From contig JAEQBH010004104.1 of the NCBI GenBank assembly GCA_016808115.1, forward strand, positions 372,001 through 436,000: a DNA stretch of 64,000 nt. The letters run 5' to 3'. A program made the translations under genes and the position numbers. The DNA comes from Tetrastigma voinierianum. Its lineage: Eukaryota > Streptophyta > Magnoliopsida > Vitales > Vitaceae. The notes beneath the pieces were generated by a model. It searched no databases. It was not told the origin of the DNA and worked only from the letters and a program-made list of their open reading frames with translations. This document shows positions 48,201-58,117 of the stretch, one piece after another (position 1 is the stretch's first letter; each line of letters begins with the position of its first letter).

Positions 48201-48498
48201 AGAATAAATGATAATGATCAAGCTGTTGACATTTTGCATTTCCCTGCAGCCATACAATCCGCTCAGAAGCTAAATTTTAGCCTTTGATGGAAGATGTAAA
48301 AGAAAAGTGATAAGTACATCCATATGAATAAATTTAGAGTCCTTTTAGCATATGTATCACGAAAGCAATTCATACCCTTCGTTCCCAATATGGGAGGAAG
48401 CAAACGAAATCATAGACTGGAGTAATGGTGGATGCTAAAACAATATTGAGTCCAGTAAACACCAAGAGTGTTGTCATGGGTCGAGTTCTATGTGGCAT
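45270..48498 (-). CDS. Small single-pass membrane protein, two coding exons
   Basis: The only convincing host gene. Coding exons are 48498-48376 (41 codons, phase 0) and 45326-45270 (18 codons and a TAA). On the minus strand, exon A is preceded by the acceptor GATTGCAG (exon start 48524) and followed by the donor GTATGA; exon B follows the acceptor TTTTCTGTAG. The product is about 59 residues: MPHRTRPM start, a hydrophobic segment at residues 9-27 (LLVFTGLN, then STITPVYDF), CFLPYWERR at the exon end, then a basic RYRRRQERE tail. I recall this MPHRTRPMT...PYWERR pattern from small uncharacterised membrane proteins of plants; function unknown. A basic tail after one membrane span suggests a single-pass protein. 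The reading frame stays open upstream of the ATG within the exon, so an earlier start in exon 1 cannot be excluded. Confidence 0.75.
46335..47580 (-). pseudogene. 3' end of an L1-type LINE in the intron
   Basis: Minus-strand frame 47572-47267 carries LPWVPSKVGFFYWEAWWGRV then LKRRGFSLENRCPLCGKSEE and HLLLHCPWSGE, which is the zf-RVT domain (PF13966) near the C-terminus of plant L1 ORF2, with its C-x2-C-x6-H-x4-C ligands present. The domain continues, after a MITE insertion, in 46780-46598 with VGVAWVPPWLIKDWF and RKAWRVAPL, the usual follow-on of this family. The 3' end at about 46380-46335 reads TTTTTAATAGATTTCG then A-rich sequence, like plant LINE tails. Only the last ~1.2 kb remain; 5' truncation is normal for LINEs. 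It lies in the same orientation as the host gene. Confidence 0.7.
46769..47291. mobile_element. hAT-like MITE inserted in the LINE
   Basis: Begins TAGGGGTGGCAATTCGTGCC and ends with an inverted, diverged copy (ACGTGTGTAAATTTTGCCG). Subterminal CGTGTC words are plentiful (CGTATCGTGTCAATG, GACCGTGTCGTGTTC). It is flanked by AACAAAAA (46761-46768) and AGCAAAAA (47293-47300), an 8-bp target duplication with one mismatch. It splits the zf-RVT reading frame of the LINE. Confidence 0.65.
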
Positions 48499-48524
48499 AT
48501 TTCCTTGCTTTTTAGCTTTTGATT

Positions 48525-48960
48525 CTGCAATCATAAGTTCATGATCAAGACCTCATCCCTAAAGCCTAATAAGATGTCAAGAAAATCACTGTATATAAAG
48601 TCGGAATCAATGGGCTCTGTTGCTTCTCAGGAAAAAAGAAAGGAAAAACAAACACAAATTTCCCGCCCCCGACCCCCCAACAATTTCCTTTCATTCACCA
48701 AATAGCTCCGCTTCAAACCCTTCCCTTCGACTTTCATTTCAAAAATTTAATTTAATTTTGTAAGGAAACTTGCGGAAGATTGATTAGGGATTTTAAGGTG
48801 AGAAGATCAACAAGAAGAAGAGGGAAAGGAGGGTTAGGGTTACCAGGTTGGTCAGTCTAGTGACCGGAGTTGCGCGACTTTCTCACTTCACTGCCCTTTC
48901 CTCTCTGTTACTGTCGCCGCCGTTGAACCAAGAGAAGACAAATCTACAGCTCTTTTTATC
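48525..48960 (-). other. Probable 5' non-coding exon and first intron of the membrane-protein gene
   Basis: 48600-48960 has the CT-rich, GC-containing character of a plant 5' UTR when read on the minus strand (CCTTTCCCTCTTCTTCTTG). I could not fix the donor site of the first exon. GC and CpG content peak at 48840-48930, in keeping with a promoter-proximal region. Confidence 0.45.
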
Positions 48961-49231
48961 CCTTTTTTTGTAGGGTATTTGGTTAAAGGGAGATTTGGAA
49001 AAGTAACCCTCTCTCGAGAACTTTCGAGATATAACCTTCTTTGTATATTTTTATCAATATTTTAACTTAGTTGACTGTTTAACAATTGATTCAATCGTCA
49101 TGTAATAAATATAAATTATATTTTATTAAAAATAAATAATTTAAATTAAAAATATATAATTGAAAATCAATAATTTTTATTTTGTTATTTATATAAATAT
49201 ATTGGTATTTTAAATTTTATTTAATAAAATG
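48961..49231. promoter_or_regulatory. Upstream region of the membrane-protein gene
   Basis: AT-rich sequence between the gene's GC-rich 5' end and the copia insertion. No specific promoter element could be named with confidence. Confidence 0.3.
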
Positions 49232-49236
49232 TGAAT

Positions 49237-49571
49237 TGTTATAAAATACATGAATGAATATTAAATTATATTGATATCACTATTATAGCGCGTTAAATGC
49301 TTTATATTCTACGTGAATCTGTCTGCATTGATGTATATATTGTCATCGAAGCATTAATGATATAAGCGTCGCTGTGTTTCTTATAAATAGAAGCAGTTTT
49401 AGTAAATTTGTGTAAGAAAATATAGCGAAGAAGAGAATGAAAGAGAAAAAATATGCGATGAAAATAAAATTTCTCGACTTTCTTTTCTGTCTTTGGTGCT
49501 TATCTACTTCTCTTCTTAATCTCTCTCGATACTCTACATTATATTGCCTGGCCTTGATATTTTCTGATACA
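49237..49571 (+). repeat. 5' LTR of the second copia element
   Basis: Starts TGTTATAAAATACATG, ends TTCTGATACA. It contains CTTATAAATAGAAGC (TATA-like) at about 49380. It shares with the 3' LTR GTGTAAGAAAATATA and CTTTGGTGCTTATC. The sequence after it, TTTATCGGCCGCG, is the primer-site-like start of the interior. Confidence 0.75.
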
Positions 49572-49699
49572 TTTATCGGCCGCGAAGATCTAAGATTAAT
49601 TAAATATTTTTCGCGAGTGAGTATTCTTTTATTGATGTCGAGCTTTATCTTGTCTTAACTTATCGATTCTTCTTTTTTTTCTTTTTCTTGGCACGACGA

Positions 49700-50620
49700 A
49701 TTTCTACCTAAAGAAAGTATCCTTATGGCTCTGCGAAGTGGCGGTGGATATTTGAAAATCCTTATTAATTTAAGAGATCGTTTGTTTCTGAGAATTATGG
49801 CAAATATTGAAAACCGAATTAAATCCTCGAAGTGAGTGGAAATAATTATCTATCTTGGTGCTTGACATGAAATGCGTACTCGAAATGAAGATGCTGTGAT
49901 TCTGAGAAGACGGAACCTCAAATCACGAAAAGATAAAGCAAATGCAGCGATTTTTATTCGTCGTCATTTGCATGAGCTGCGAGACTCAATATTTATCAGT
50001 TGAGGGACCCTCAGGCTTGTGGAAGAGGTTGAGGATGGTATGATCATAATAAGGCTATCCTTCCTCGAGCACAATATGGTAGCGAAATCACCAATTCTAG
50101 TTACCATCAGGTGTCGACTATAACTCAAACTTTATTTGATATTGTTTTCGCCTTGAGTTATGCGGGTATCGAAGCTCAGCGATCTGTATTAGAAAACTTT
50201 CTCCACCTTCCATGCTTGAATATTGTATTGCATGACAATGCAAACAAATCGATTGCCACATACTACGATTTAATTATGTGCTCCTCAACTGCTTGAGCAA
50301 ACTAATGAATTCTTGCTCAAAATCGCTGATCTTAACCTCTTGGCTCAAAAGCATTGCACAGGCATCTGGCTAAAAGAAAATTATTAGCATTTTAAAGGCT
50401 ACAATGCGATTGAATATAATCCTCGAAGGGGTGGCGAGAAAATTTACTTATATAGAAATCTAACTGGCGAATCATGACAAGAAAAGAAGCCAAAGAAGGT
50501 GACTAATGAAAGTATTTGCCATCGTTGTGGCATGATTGGGCCTTCAGTCGCGTGCCCCATGCGTACCCAAGCACTTTATTGATCTATCACAGGGCATCTT
50601 TAAAAATACGGGCAAAGCGT
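49700..50620 (+). pseudogene. gag of the second copia element, broken
   Basis: 50111-50296 holds a frame without a clear motif. The C-terminal knuckle is recognisable at 50505-50580: ESICHRCGMIGPSVACPM, corresponding to CHRCGMKGHWSR-C, with the histidine lost. Upstream, a basic GGEKIYLYRN stretch precedes it. Capsid function in the particle is inferred from family. Confidence 0.55.
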
Positions 50621-50989
50621 GGTGGATCTCACGCCATTGAAATTAATCCTATTGCCGCAACCCTTTGTTGAAACCAGCAATATCTCTGTTGGTGGAACCA
50701 TAACTGCTCACGAGTAGCGAATCGTCTGGATAATACCGATTTCTTTGAGGACTTTTGATTACTTTAATGAAGCATCAGTTGGTGGATGACATCTTAGATT
50801 CGAATTTTATGATTCTAATAATTTCTTTTCTAGTTGTTTCTTTAAATGTATTACCTTTTATTGTTCTTTAATAGGTTATCTTGATAAATGCTTATGAACT
50901 TGATATAATATTTATTTATTTTGAAATTTTATTTGACCTATAACTAATATGAAAATTTTATGATATGACACTAAAAAGTTGTCAACATA

Positions 50990-52300
50990 AATGCAAATGG
51001 AAAATACAGAAAAGGAAGATGTTTGTTTGCTTGATGGTGCGTCAGCGCATACCATATTTCATAGTAGACACTTTTCTCGAGGAGTTTGACATTCGCATTA
51101 AGACACATGTCCATACAATATCAGTCACTATTACAGATTATTGATGGTTTCGAGATACCCGCAATTGTTTTGCAAAGGTACCATCCTACATATTGAGAAT
51201 GCATTTCATGATGATCAAGGAATCACTTAGCTTCAAAGATGTCTGTAGTAATGGGTACCATGTTGAGACTATTTATGAGCAAAATAAAGAATATATTGGC
51301 ATTACCTCTTATAAGATGGGCGAAGACCATCCATGAAGTAAAGCTTCTTGATGGGTTTGTATTGTGTCATGATTAAGTAGTTGAGCTGCTCCACCGTATC
51401 TTGAGATTCAGTAAATTCTTATCAGTTTGGATTATGGCACATGATGCTTAGTCACCACTGGCGCTTCAATGATGTGTAGAGTAATCCAGAATACAAAGGC
51501 ACAACACAAGGATACAAAGTATTTTTGTCCAAAGATTTATAATTGTGAAGCTTGTTCCTGAGGGAAAACTCATTATCGAACCTTCTATAACAAAGGTTGA
51601 TCTTGAATGCCCTTTATTCCGCGAAAATTGAGGTGATATTTGTGGACTAATACATTGACCGCCCAAGTGGACCATTCGATATTTTATGGTACTAGACGCA
51701 TCCTGTAGATGGTCCCATGTTTGTCTAATATCTACCCAGTATGATATCACCTTTGCCGTTTACTTGCGCCCAGTTATAAGCTTAGGCACAATTCCACGAT
51801 TATCGATTAAAGGTATAAGGATGGATAATCTTTGGTGAATTTACATCAAAGTTTTGATACATATTGTGTGCTTCACTTGGAGATCGAGTTTGAGCACGTC
51901 GCATATGTTCCTTTTCGAAATGGATTGGCGATCCTTGATTAAACATATCACAATCATTGCCCGCTTCTATTATTGAAGCGAATCTCTTGTCTGACATGGG
52001 GTCATGCTTGGTTTTGCATCTTTGCCCAATAAGATTGCACCCCGCTGTTAGTCTCCTACAATCTCCCCTTCAAATTGTTCTTGGTTATGAACCTGATATT
52101 TCACATTTACACACCTTTGGTTATGTGATGCAGTGCATATTGCCACCCAGAAAGAAGCAATGGGTCCCGATCATTGGGCATTTATGTTGGGTTTAATTCA
52201 CGAATCCATCATTAGGTTCTTGGGCAGGCCTAAGCGGTGATCTTTCTTGCTTGGTCATAGGTGTCATTTCAATGAGACTATGTTTCCATCGATTGGGACA
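50990..52300 (+). pseudogene. Protease and integrase of the second copia element, broken
   Basis: At 51030-51080 the sequence CLLDGASAHTIFHSRHFS corresponds to the D-S/G-A-T-T-HT protease active-site stretch of copia elements. Integrase core motifs between 51200 and 52000 are heavily scrambled. The integrase C-terminal segment at 52090-52290 (VMNLIFHIYTPLVM, LGIYVGFNS, then a GDLF-like region) is recognisable through two frameshifts. Confidence 0.5.
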
Positions 52301-52869
52301 CTAAAATTGAAATGGCTGCCGAAGCAAACGATAAGGTTTTCTCTGGAATGAGAGAAAATTTATCTCGATTTGACCTAGAACTCCCGAGTCGCAGCGAGTC
52401 TGACGCATAATCCATTTACAGGCTATAGCCAATAGACTTCCTGATGCATTTAATGATGCTACTAAGGTAACGAAATCTCATATTCCAGCTGTAAATGCTC
52501 CAGCTAGGATAGCTGTTCCCGAAGGACAAGCTAAAATGGATGAAAATCCCCACAGTTGAAGCGTGGTAGACCCGATAGGATCAAAGACATTGTTCACTCG
52601 GCTTGAAGGGGAAGAATCGAGAATCCCTCAGGAGAGCACAGTGTTGTGCTTACTTCTAAAAGAGCTTAATGTCCTTGAAGAAGCCGCAGGCCCATGAAAA
52701 GATCGCAAACACAGAATGCGAGGATTCCATTACAGTGAGCCTGGGTGGGATCGAAATAAAATCATCATTGATGATATTTTTTGCATTCTCAGGTTGCTCA
52801 TTAAAATTATGGATAATGATTGTGAGCGCGTAATATTGAATGTTGTCGAGCGAGGGTGATGCAGTGGGA

Positions 52870-54320
52870 AGAAGCAATTAGGATGAATTAGCTTCCCTAG
52901 CTAAACGAGAGGTTTGGACCCATAGCAACTGTATGCAGATAATATGAAACCTTAGTTGGATATAAATGGGTATTTGTCCAGCGAAATAGAGAAAAAGCAG
53001 TTATCCAGGTATAAAGAAAGTAACTCGTTGCCCGAGGAATCTCGAGAGACACAGTTAGATTATGATGAGACATATTCACGTGATGGATATGATTACATTT
53101 CGTTTTTTCTCATTAGTCTGTTACTCTTTGAAAAATTGGAAATGTCTTATGGACATTGTGGCCGATATCTATATGGCTCATTAGACTTAAGATGTTGCCA
53201 TGAAAATTCAGAGGAGATTCAAAATGCGATGCATGCGCTCCCGCAACTTATTCTCGATAAAATTGCAAAGATCTTTGTGCGGGTTAAAGCAGTCGGTCAC
53301 ATGGCAGTATCAACGCCTTCTAAGTGAGTACCTAATTAAGGAAGGTACAAGAATGATCCTATACGCCCATCTCAGTGACATCAAGAAATTAAAAACCGGA
53401 TTTGCTATTGTAGATTTGTATCACGATATAAATTTAATTGGAACTCCAGAAGAGTTAGCTAAAACTGCTGAGTATTTGAAAAAGGAATTTGAAGTTAAAG
53501 ATTTGGGTAAATGACTTTGTCTTGAGTACGGCGAGCATAAGCAAATGGAATAATCGTCCATCGATCATCATACATTGAAGATTACTTAAGCGGCTTAACA
53601 TGGACAAGGCTCACCCATTGAGCACCCTTTATGATTGTGAGATCTCTAGATCCCCAAAGGATCGGTTTCGTCCTAGAAGAATCGATGAAGAGATACTTGG
53701 TCTGAAGTACCATATCAATGCAATTAGGGCTTTGATATACTTAACTGTATCTGAGAACCCGGACATCGCTTTACGATAAATTTATTGACACGTTTTAGTT
53801 TGACCTTTCGGAGACAACTGGAATGAAATTAAACATATTTTAGATTATCTCAGGAACCATAGATTTGGGATTATATTATTTCAAGGAATCTACTACCTCT
53901 GGTTTAGTTGGATACGATCTTGGATATAGATCTAATCACATAAAGCTCGCTCCAGGTGGTTCATTTATTTTGTTATAATGGCAGCCATTTCTTGGCGTTC
54001 TGACGATCGCTAGTAGCTGCATCTTCTAACCACTACGAATCATTGCTTTATATGGTACGGAAGAGTGTGTTTGGTTAAGATCCATTATAACACATATTCA
54101 CAATTCTTATTGCTTGCTGCAGGTTACAAATTCTCCGCTATAATTTATGAAGATAATCTTTGCTTGTGTTGCACAAATTAGGGAGGATATATCAAGGTGA
54201 TAGGACGAGCATATCTCGCCGAAATTTTTTCTATACTCACGAACTCGAGAAATCGATAATTGATGTTAAGCGAGATTCAATCCATAAATAATCTTGCAAA
54301 TCTTTTTACAAATCATTGCA
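52870..54320 (+). pseudogene. RT and RNase H of the second copia element, broken
   Basis: RT: frame 53200-53514 includes FSIKLQRSLCGLKQS, LLSEYLIKEGT, FAIVDLYHDINLIGTPEE and KEFEVKDLGK; the YVDDLN box is changed to LYHDINL, so a catalytic aspartate is missing. RNase H follows from 53690 (EEILGLKYHINAI-like) to about 54310, with WRSDDR-like and YEDNLC stretches. It is disabled by frameshifts. Confidence 0.7.
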
Positions 54321-54411
54321 ACGTCGACTTTTGAGAAATTAGTATATAGCATTGGTATGCGGCCCGAGTTCATAAGATCACGAATTAACTAGCGACGGTG
54401 GCTATATAGCT

Positions 54412-54678
54412 CAAATTGAGGGGGAGATATTGTGAACTATGCATTGCACTCTTTTTCCCTTTTGTCGGTTTTGTCCCATTGGGTTTTTCAGGCTTAAGGT
54501 TTTTAATGAGGCAGTTAGTGCATCCATAAAAGGGAGAGATCATAAAAATTTATGCCTGCTTGTACTCTTTTTTCCCTTTTGTCAGGTTTTTGTCCCATTG
54601 TTAGGTTTTCCGGCTTAAGGTTTTAATGAGGCAATATCATTGATGCACATTCATGAATACAATGAATATTCAAAGAAG
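54412..54678 (+). other. 3' non-coding end of the second copia element with an internal duplication
   Basis: Has TTGAGGGGGAGATATTG at 54417, a polypurine-like tract, then two copies (54450-54530 and 54560-54640) of a ~110-bp unit with TGTACTC-TTTTTCCCTTTTGTC, TTTGTCCCATTG and TTTTAATGAGGCA. Confidence 0.6.
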
Positions 54679-55069
54679 TGTTATGAAATACATGGAATAG
54701 ATATTCATTATATTCAATGTACACATTATGGCACATTCGTAAACTATATACATCAATGAATATTCAATGTACCTATTATGGCACATTCGTAACCTATATT
54801 CTACGTATGAATGCCCATCTCCTATTCAATGTATATATTCAATACATCGACATTAATGATATGTGCATCCTTGTATTCTTATAAATAGAAGCTTAGTTTT
54901 GGTCATTGTGTAAGAAAATATAACGAGGAAGAGAGAATGAAAGAGGAAAATATCTGATGAAATAAAATTTCTCTTAAACTTTCTCTACCATCTTTGGTGC
55001 TTATCCTACTTTCTCTTCTTAATCTCTCTACATTCTCTATTATATTCTTGCGAAATGATATTTCTGATA
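54679..55069 (+). repeat. 3' LTR of the second copia element
   Basis: Starts TGTTATGAAATACATGG, ends TTCTGATA (two bases short of the 5' LTR's end). It has an internal expansion at 54700-54830 where TTCAATGTACAC/CTATTATGGCACATTCG is repeated, making it longer than the 5' LTR. Confidence 0.75.
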
Positions 55070-55071
55070 TG

Positions 55072-55076
<5 letters not shown>

Positions 55077-55114
<38 letters not shown>
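55077..55114. repeat. (TA)n microsatellite
   Basis: About 18 uninterrupted TA units between the copia target duplication and the Tat LTR. Confidence 0.9.
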
Positions 55115-55115
<1 letters not shown>

Positions 55116-55117
<2 letters not shown>

Positions 55118-55682
55118 ATGATGTTTTCAGCGAACTAAATTTCAGGCGTGTTGGATTTGTTGGGCCCGGTCCACGGCTCCTGAGCATTGGACTCCTCTGC
55201 CCAAAAACAAAAAGAAACAAAAGGATCGGCGGGGCTCGCTGGGTGCCTCCAGATGTCTAAGTCGATTCTTCCAGACGGAAGGGAATATCGGCCCTTAGGG
55301 AATGAAACTTTTTTTTTTTTTGCGGTACCTTTCATAGGTGGGGTATTTTGGTATTTATAGTAGATGTTTTTTCCCAATTTGATGGTGATGGATTCTCTCT
55401 TAATTGAATGAATTTTCTTTCCTTATCGCTGTCAGATTAATAAGGGATGATTAGATAACAGTTATTGAGAATTATCCTACTTCCCTTATTGGTGAGATTT
55501 GATTTGATTTACAGGATATGGGCTCTTCATGCTGTCCATGTTATCGGCCCTTGGGGTGGATGAACTGGGCTCCTGTTTTGGGCTTGTGCTAGGAGACCGG
55601 GCGTTTTGCTGGGCCTGCTTTTAAATCTTCTTTTAATCCTACTTCTTGGGCTTGGGGAGTGGGCCTGCGCGCCTATTTTTAA
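55116..55682 (-). repeat. 3' LTR of the second Tat element
   Basis: Begins TGATGATGTTTTCAG. It shares AAGTCGATTCTTC, GGATTCTCT...AATTGAATG and CTTCCCTTATTGGTGAGATTT with the 1312-2044 LTR, but is ~165 bp shorter. Followed by AACCCCCGATCGGTTGCCCC, the polypurine region on the other strand. Confidence 0.7.
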
Positions 55683-56129
55683 ACCCCCGATCGGTTGCCC
55701 CCGGCCCTTAGTTCTGACCCAGCGTGGGCAAGGGTTATGCTCCTTCTTGAATCGGGTGCGACTTCCACGTGTTCGCTCAGGGCTGGCTTGGTTAGGGCTT
55801 TGTCGCTGTCAAATGTCCTGGGGTAATAATAACTTTTTGACTTTCGCGCTTATTTCCTCTAGTTCTTTGGAACCTTTCGGAACATCCTCGACGCTAGCAT
55901 TATGTGTTCCCACGATGTGGCTTTTCATTCTCTATGGTCGGGCTTCTTTTTTCTTAAAACTCGTCTGACCATTTGTTCATAATCTCTTTTGGTGTTTTTG
56001 GTAATACCCTGCTTGGGGTTGTCCCTTTCGTTCTGTTCCTAGGACCAGTACGTCTTTCTCCTTCTTTACCTTTTTGAGTGGTATAGCGAGGAGTTAGGGC
56101 TAGCTTGGTTAGGTTTCGGTCCAACTTCG

Positions 56130-58116
56130 GGTATTCCCATGGGTTCGGGTTGCTCCTCTTCTTTGCGTATAGGGGGTGATTCCTCTGCGGTATCTAGTTC
56201 AGGGCGGATGGGTGGTGAGTCCGATTGCTTAGCCGTGATTGCTCTTCGAGGTGCCCTGGGGGAACCTCCTTCCCCCATGGGTAAAGGCAAGGATAAAATC
56301 GACGAGATTAAATACCACAATGGGGTCGAATATCCCGAAGTGTTTGTGCGAATACTCTGGCGGTGGGTCCTAGCAGGGTTGAGCTATTATATGGGGAAAT
56401 CTTCGCGAGACGGTATAGGCCCCCGTTTGGTGTCCAAGTGTGGTCTCCCGACGTATTGACCTCTTACGTTGTTCAAGTGCCCAAGATGGTGTGCTTCTTT
56501 GAGGTGGCCTTTGAGAATGGCCTCCGTTTTCCTCCTACACCTTTATAAGGTCTTGCGACATTTCAATGCGCCCCTCTCAACTTCGCCCGATTTAGGGTGG
56601 CCGTTTGGGTTTGCCTAGTTGTCTTTAGGGATAAGGGCTTGGGTGTTCCCAATATAGCTATGTTCCTGGACTTCTTTAGTGTGAAGAGGCGGCGAGGTTT
56701 CCTTTGTTATCCTAAGCGTTCCGGCGCTGTGATAAATCTCGGATCTCCTGTCTTCCCACAAATTTTGGAAGGAACGCTACATTTTTGTTAATGACCACAG
56801 TTGGGAGTATGATCCCATTGACAAGGAAGACACATTAGGCGTTCCGGCTGTTTGGAGCACTCTCGAGAATCTACGTGAGCTTTGCTTTGCTTTAGTTTGG
56901 TCCAGTTTTCATAGATTATAGAGTATTCCTAACTTTGCATTGGTTGTGCGCTCTTCAGGTATTCGCCCCGATCTTAGCCCTGAATAGGGGTGTACACATC
57001 GGTCAGACTGAATTTGGTTTAAACAGGGCCGGAGAATGGGCCGGCCGGGCTGGAGCAGGGGATTCGAGGTCAGTCTCGGTCCTTAAAATTATTGATTCGG
57101 GTTTAGGTCAGTCCGAGCAAAACCGAATATTCGGTCGGGCCGGTGACGATATTTTGCCACATATGAGAGATAATTCTTTCATTGATTAAGTGAGTGTTGA
57201 AATTTGTTATTTATTTTAAATGATCCCCGATTCCCCATAGTCTTTAATGGGATTATTAATTGTTTTAGTTTGAAGCAATTGGTAATATATTAGGAGTAAC
57301 TTTCAGTCGAAACAACTTCTAAAAGCGTTTTAAGTTAGAGAGAGAGTTACAAGTTGTTAAGTATGTTAAGAAAGGTAATGATAATTTTCTTATTTTCTTA
57401 TTAGATTTTTAACTCCTAAACTTTTTGTTTCTCATTAATAATCTTTTTTTTCCCTTGTTCACAGATTTTCAAAATAATAATTTGGATGGCAGCGTCGTAT
57501 ATGTGGACTCAAGCCCAGTATGATTTCTTATGTTTGGTGGAGCATGCGAAATGTCACGCAAGGTGAACTCTTATTATCAAATTTTAATGTTAAAAATTTG
57601 TATTTGTGCTTAATGAATGGTGTGTGCTATGAAGAGAATTTGTTATGCAAATTTTGGCTTTTTAAACTGTAAATGTTGAAAAATACGAAATAGGTCAAAC
57701 GAGGTCAGCCGGGCCGGGCCAGGAATAAACGAGTTCGGACAAGTAAGGTGGAATATCTTTTAGGTCGGTCCGATCCATGAAAAACATGATTCAGTTCCGG
57801 TCCAAACCGATCGGTCGGTCGGTCGGTTTTGGATGATGGGCCTAGCCTGAGACGAGTGGAAGTAGGCGGAAGTTAGCCAATCTTGGCGCGCACTGCTGAG
57901 CTTATCGGGTCGGACATTCCAGGATCTTCAGGCTCGAAGTCTCCCCGACCTTCTACTTTGAGGCCTTCACCTCCATCCGTTATGAAGTTCTCCAATGATA
58001 AGCCTCCCGTTGTCAAGCCCACTGTTGGTTGGACCAAAGACATATACAAATTTATAAGTACTATTACGAAAATTGTGTGTCCAGCAATAATGCAAATAGC
58101 GTATTTTGTTCTATAA
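56130..58116 (+). pseudogene. Antisense PF04195-like ORF of the second Tat element, broken
   Basis: Clearer than in the first element. 56280-56460 gives a start-like segment (GVEYPEVFVRI). 56470-56545 gives QVPKMVCFFEVAFENGLRFP; 56597-56791 gives FRDKGLGVPNIAMFLDFFSV then KRRRGFLCYPKRSG. The stretch after 56760 reads FWKE-YFFV-like then SWEYDP. These are the conserved blocks of PF04195 (putative gypsy-type transposon). The frame is broken at least at 56460, 56548 and 56791 and by the hAT insertion, after which 57883-58116 continues with a Ser/Pro-rich, low-complexity tail (GSSGSKSPRPSTLRPSPPSV). The role of this protein in Tat elements is not known. Confidence 0.6.
56984..57843. mobile_element. 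hAT-like non-autonomous element
   Basis: The left end reads ATAGGGGTGTACACATCGGTC. The right end has an inverted region, GATCGGTCGGTCGGTCGG before GGATGATGGGCC. GGTCGG-type words cluster at both ends, and the middle is AT-rich. It is flanked by AGCCCTGA (56976-56983) and AGCCTGA (57844-57850), a diverged 8-bp target duplication. Comparison with the first Tat element at about 3265-3285 shows an uninterrupted site there. Confidence 0.6.
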
Positions 58117-58117
58117 C

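Larger units (their letters stand above)
49237..55069 (+). mobile_element. Second Ale-type Ty1/copia retrotransposon, decayed
   Basis: Bounded by LTRs at 49237-49571 and 54679-55069 and flanked by TGAAT on both sides (49232-49236 and 55070-55074), a 5-bp target-site duplication. The internal order is gag, protease, integrase, RT, RNase H. Integrase tail at 52090-52280 and RT at 52900-53520 (SIKLQRSLCGLKQS, IGTPEELAKTAEYLKKEFEV, VKDLGK) place it in the same broad group as the first copia element, but it is a distinct family by LTR sequence. Stops and frameshifts throughout. Confidence 0.8.
55116..58116 (-). mobile_element. 3' remnant of a second Tat element
   Basis: Its LTR (55116-55682) and the sequence beyond match the 3' part of the element at 1312-12502 in the same orientation. 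Only the 3' LTR, the polypurine region and the plus-strand extra ORF remain; pol, gag and the other LTR are missing. It is cut on the right near 58116 by Athila-type sequence and interrupted by a hAT-like insertion at 56984-57843. Confidence 0.7.

Noticed and set aside
48781..48812. Plus-strand AAGGTGAGA that looks like a splice donor
   Set aside because: The coding exons of the gene are on the minus strand with consistent splice sites; no plus-strand coding sequence was found next to it.
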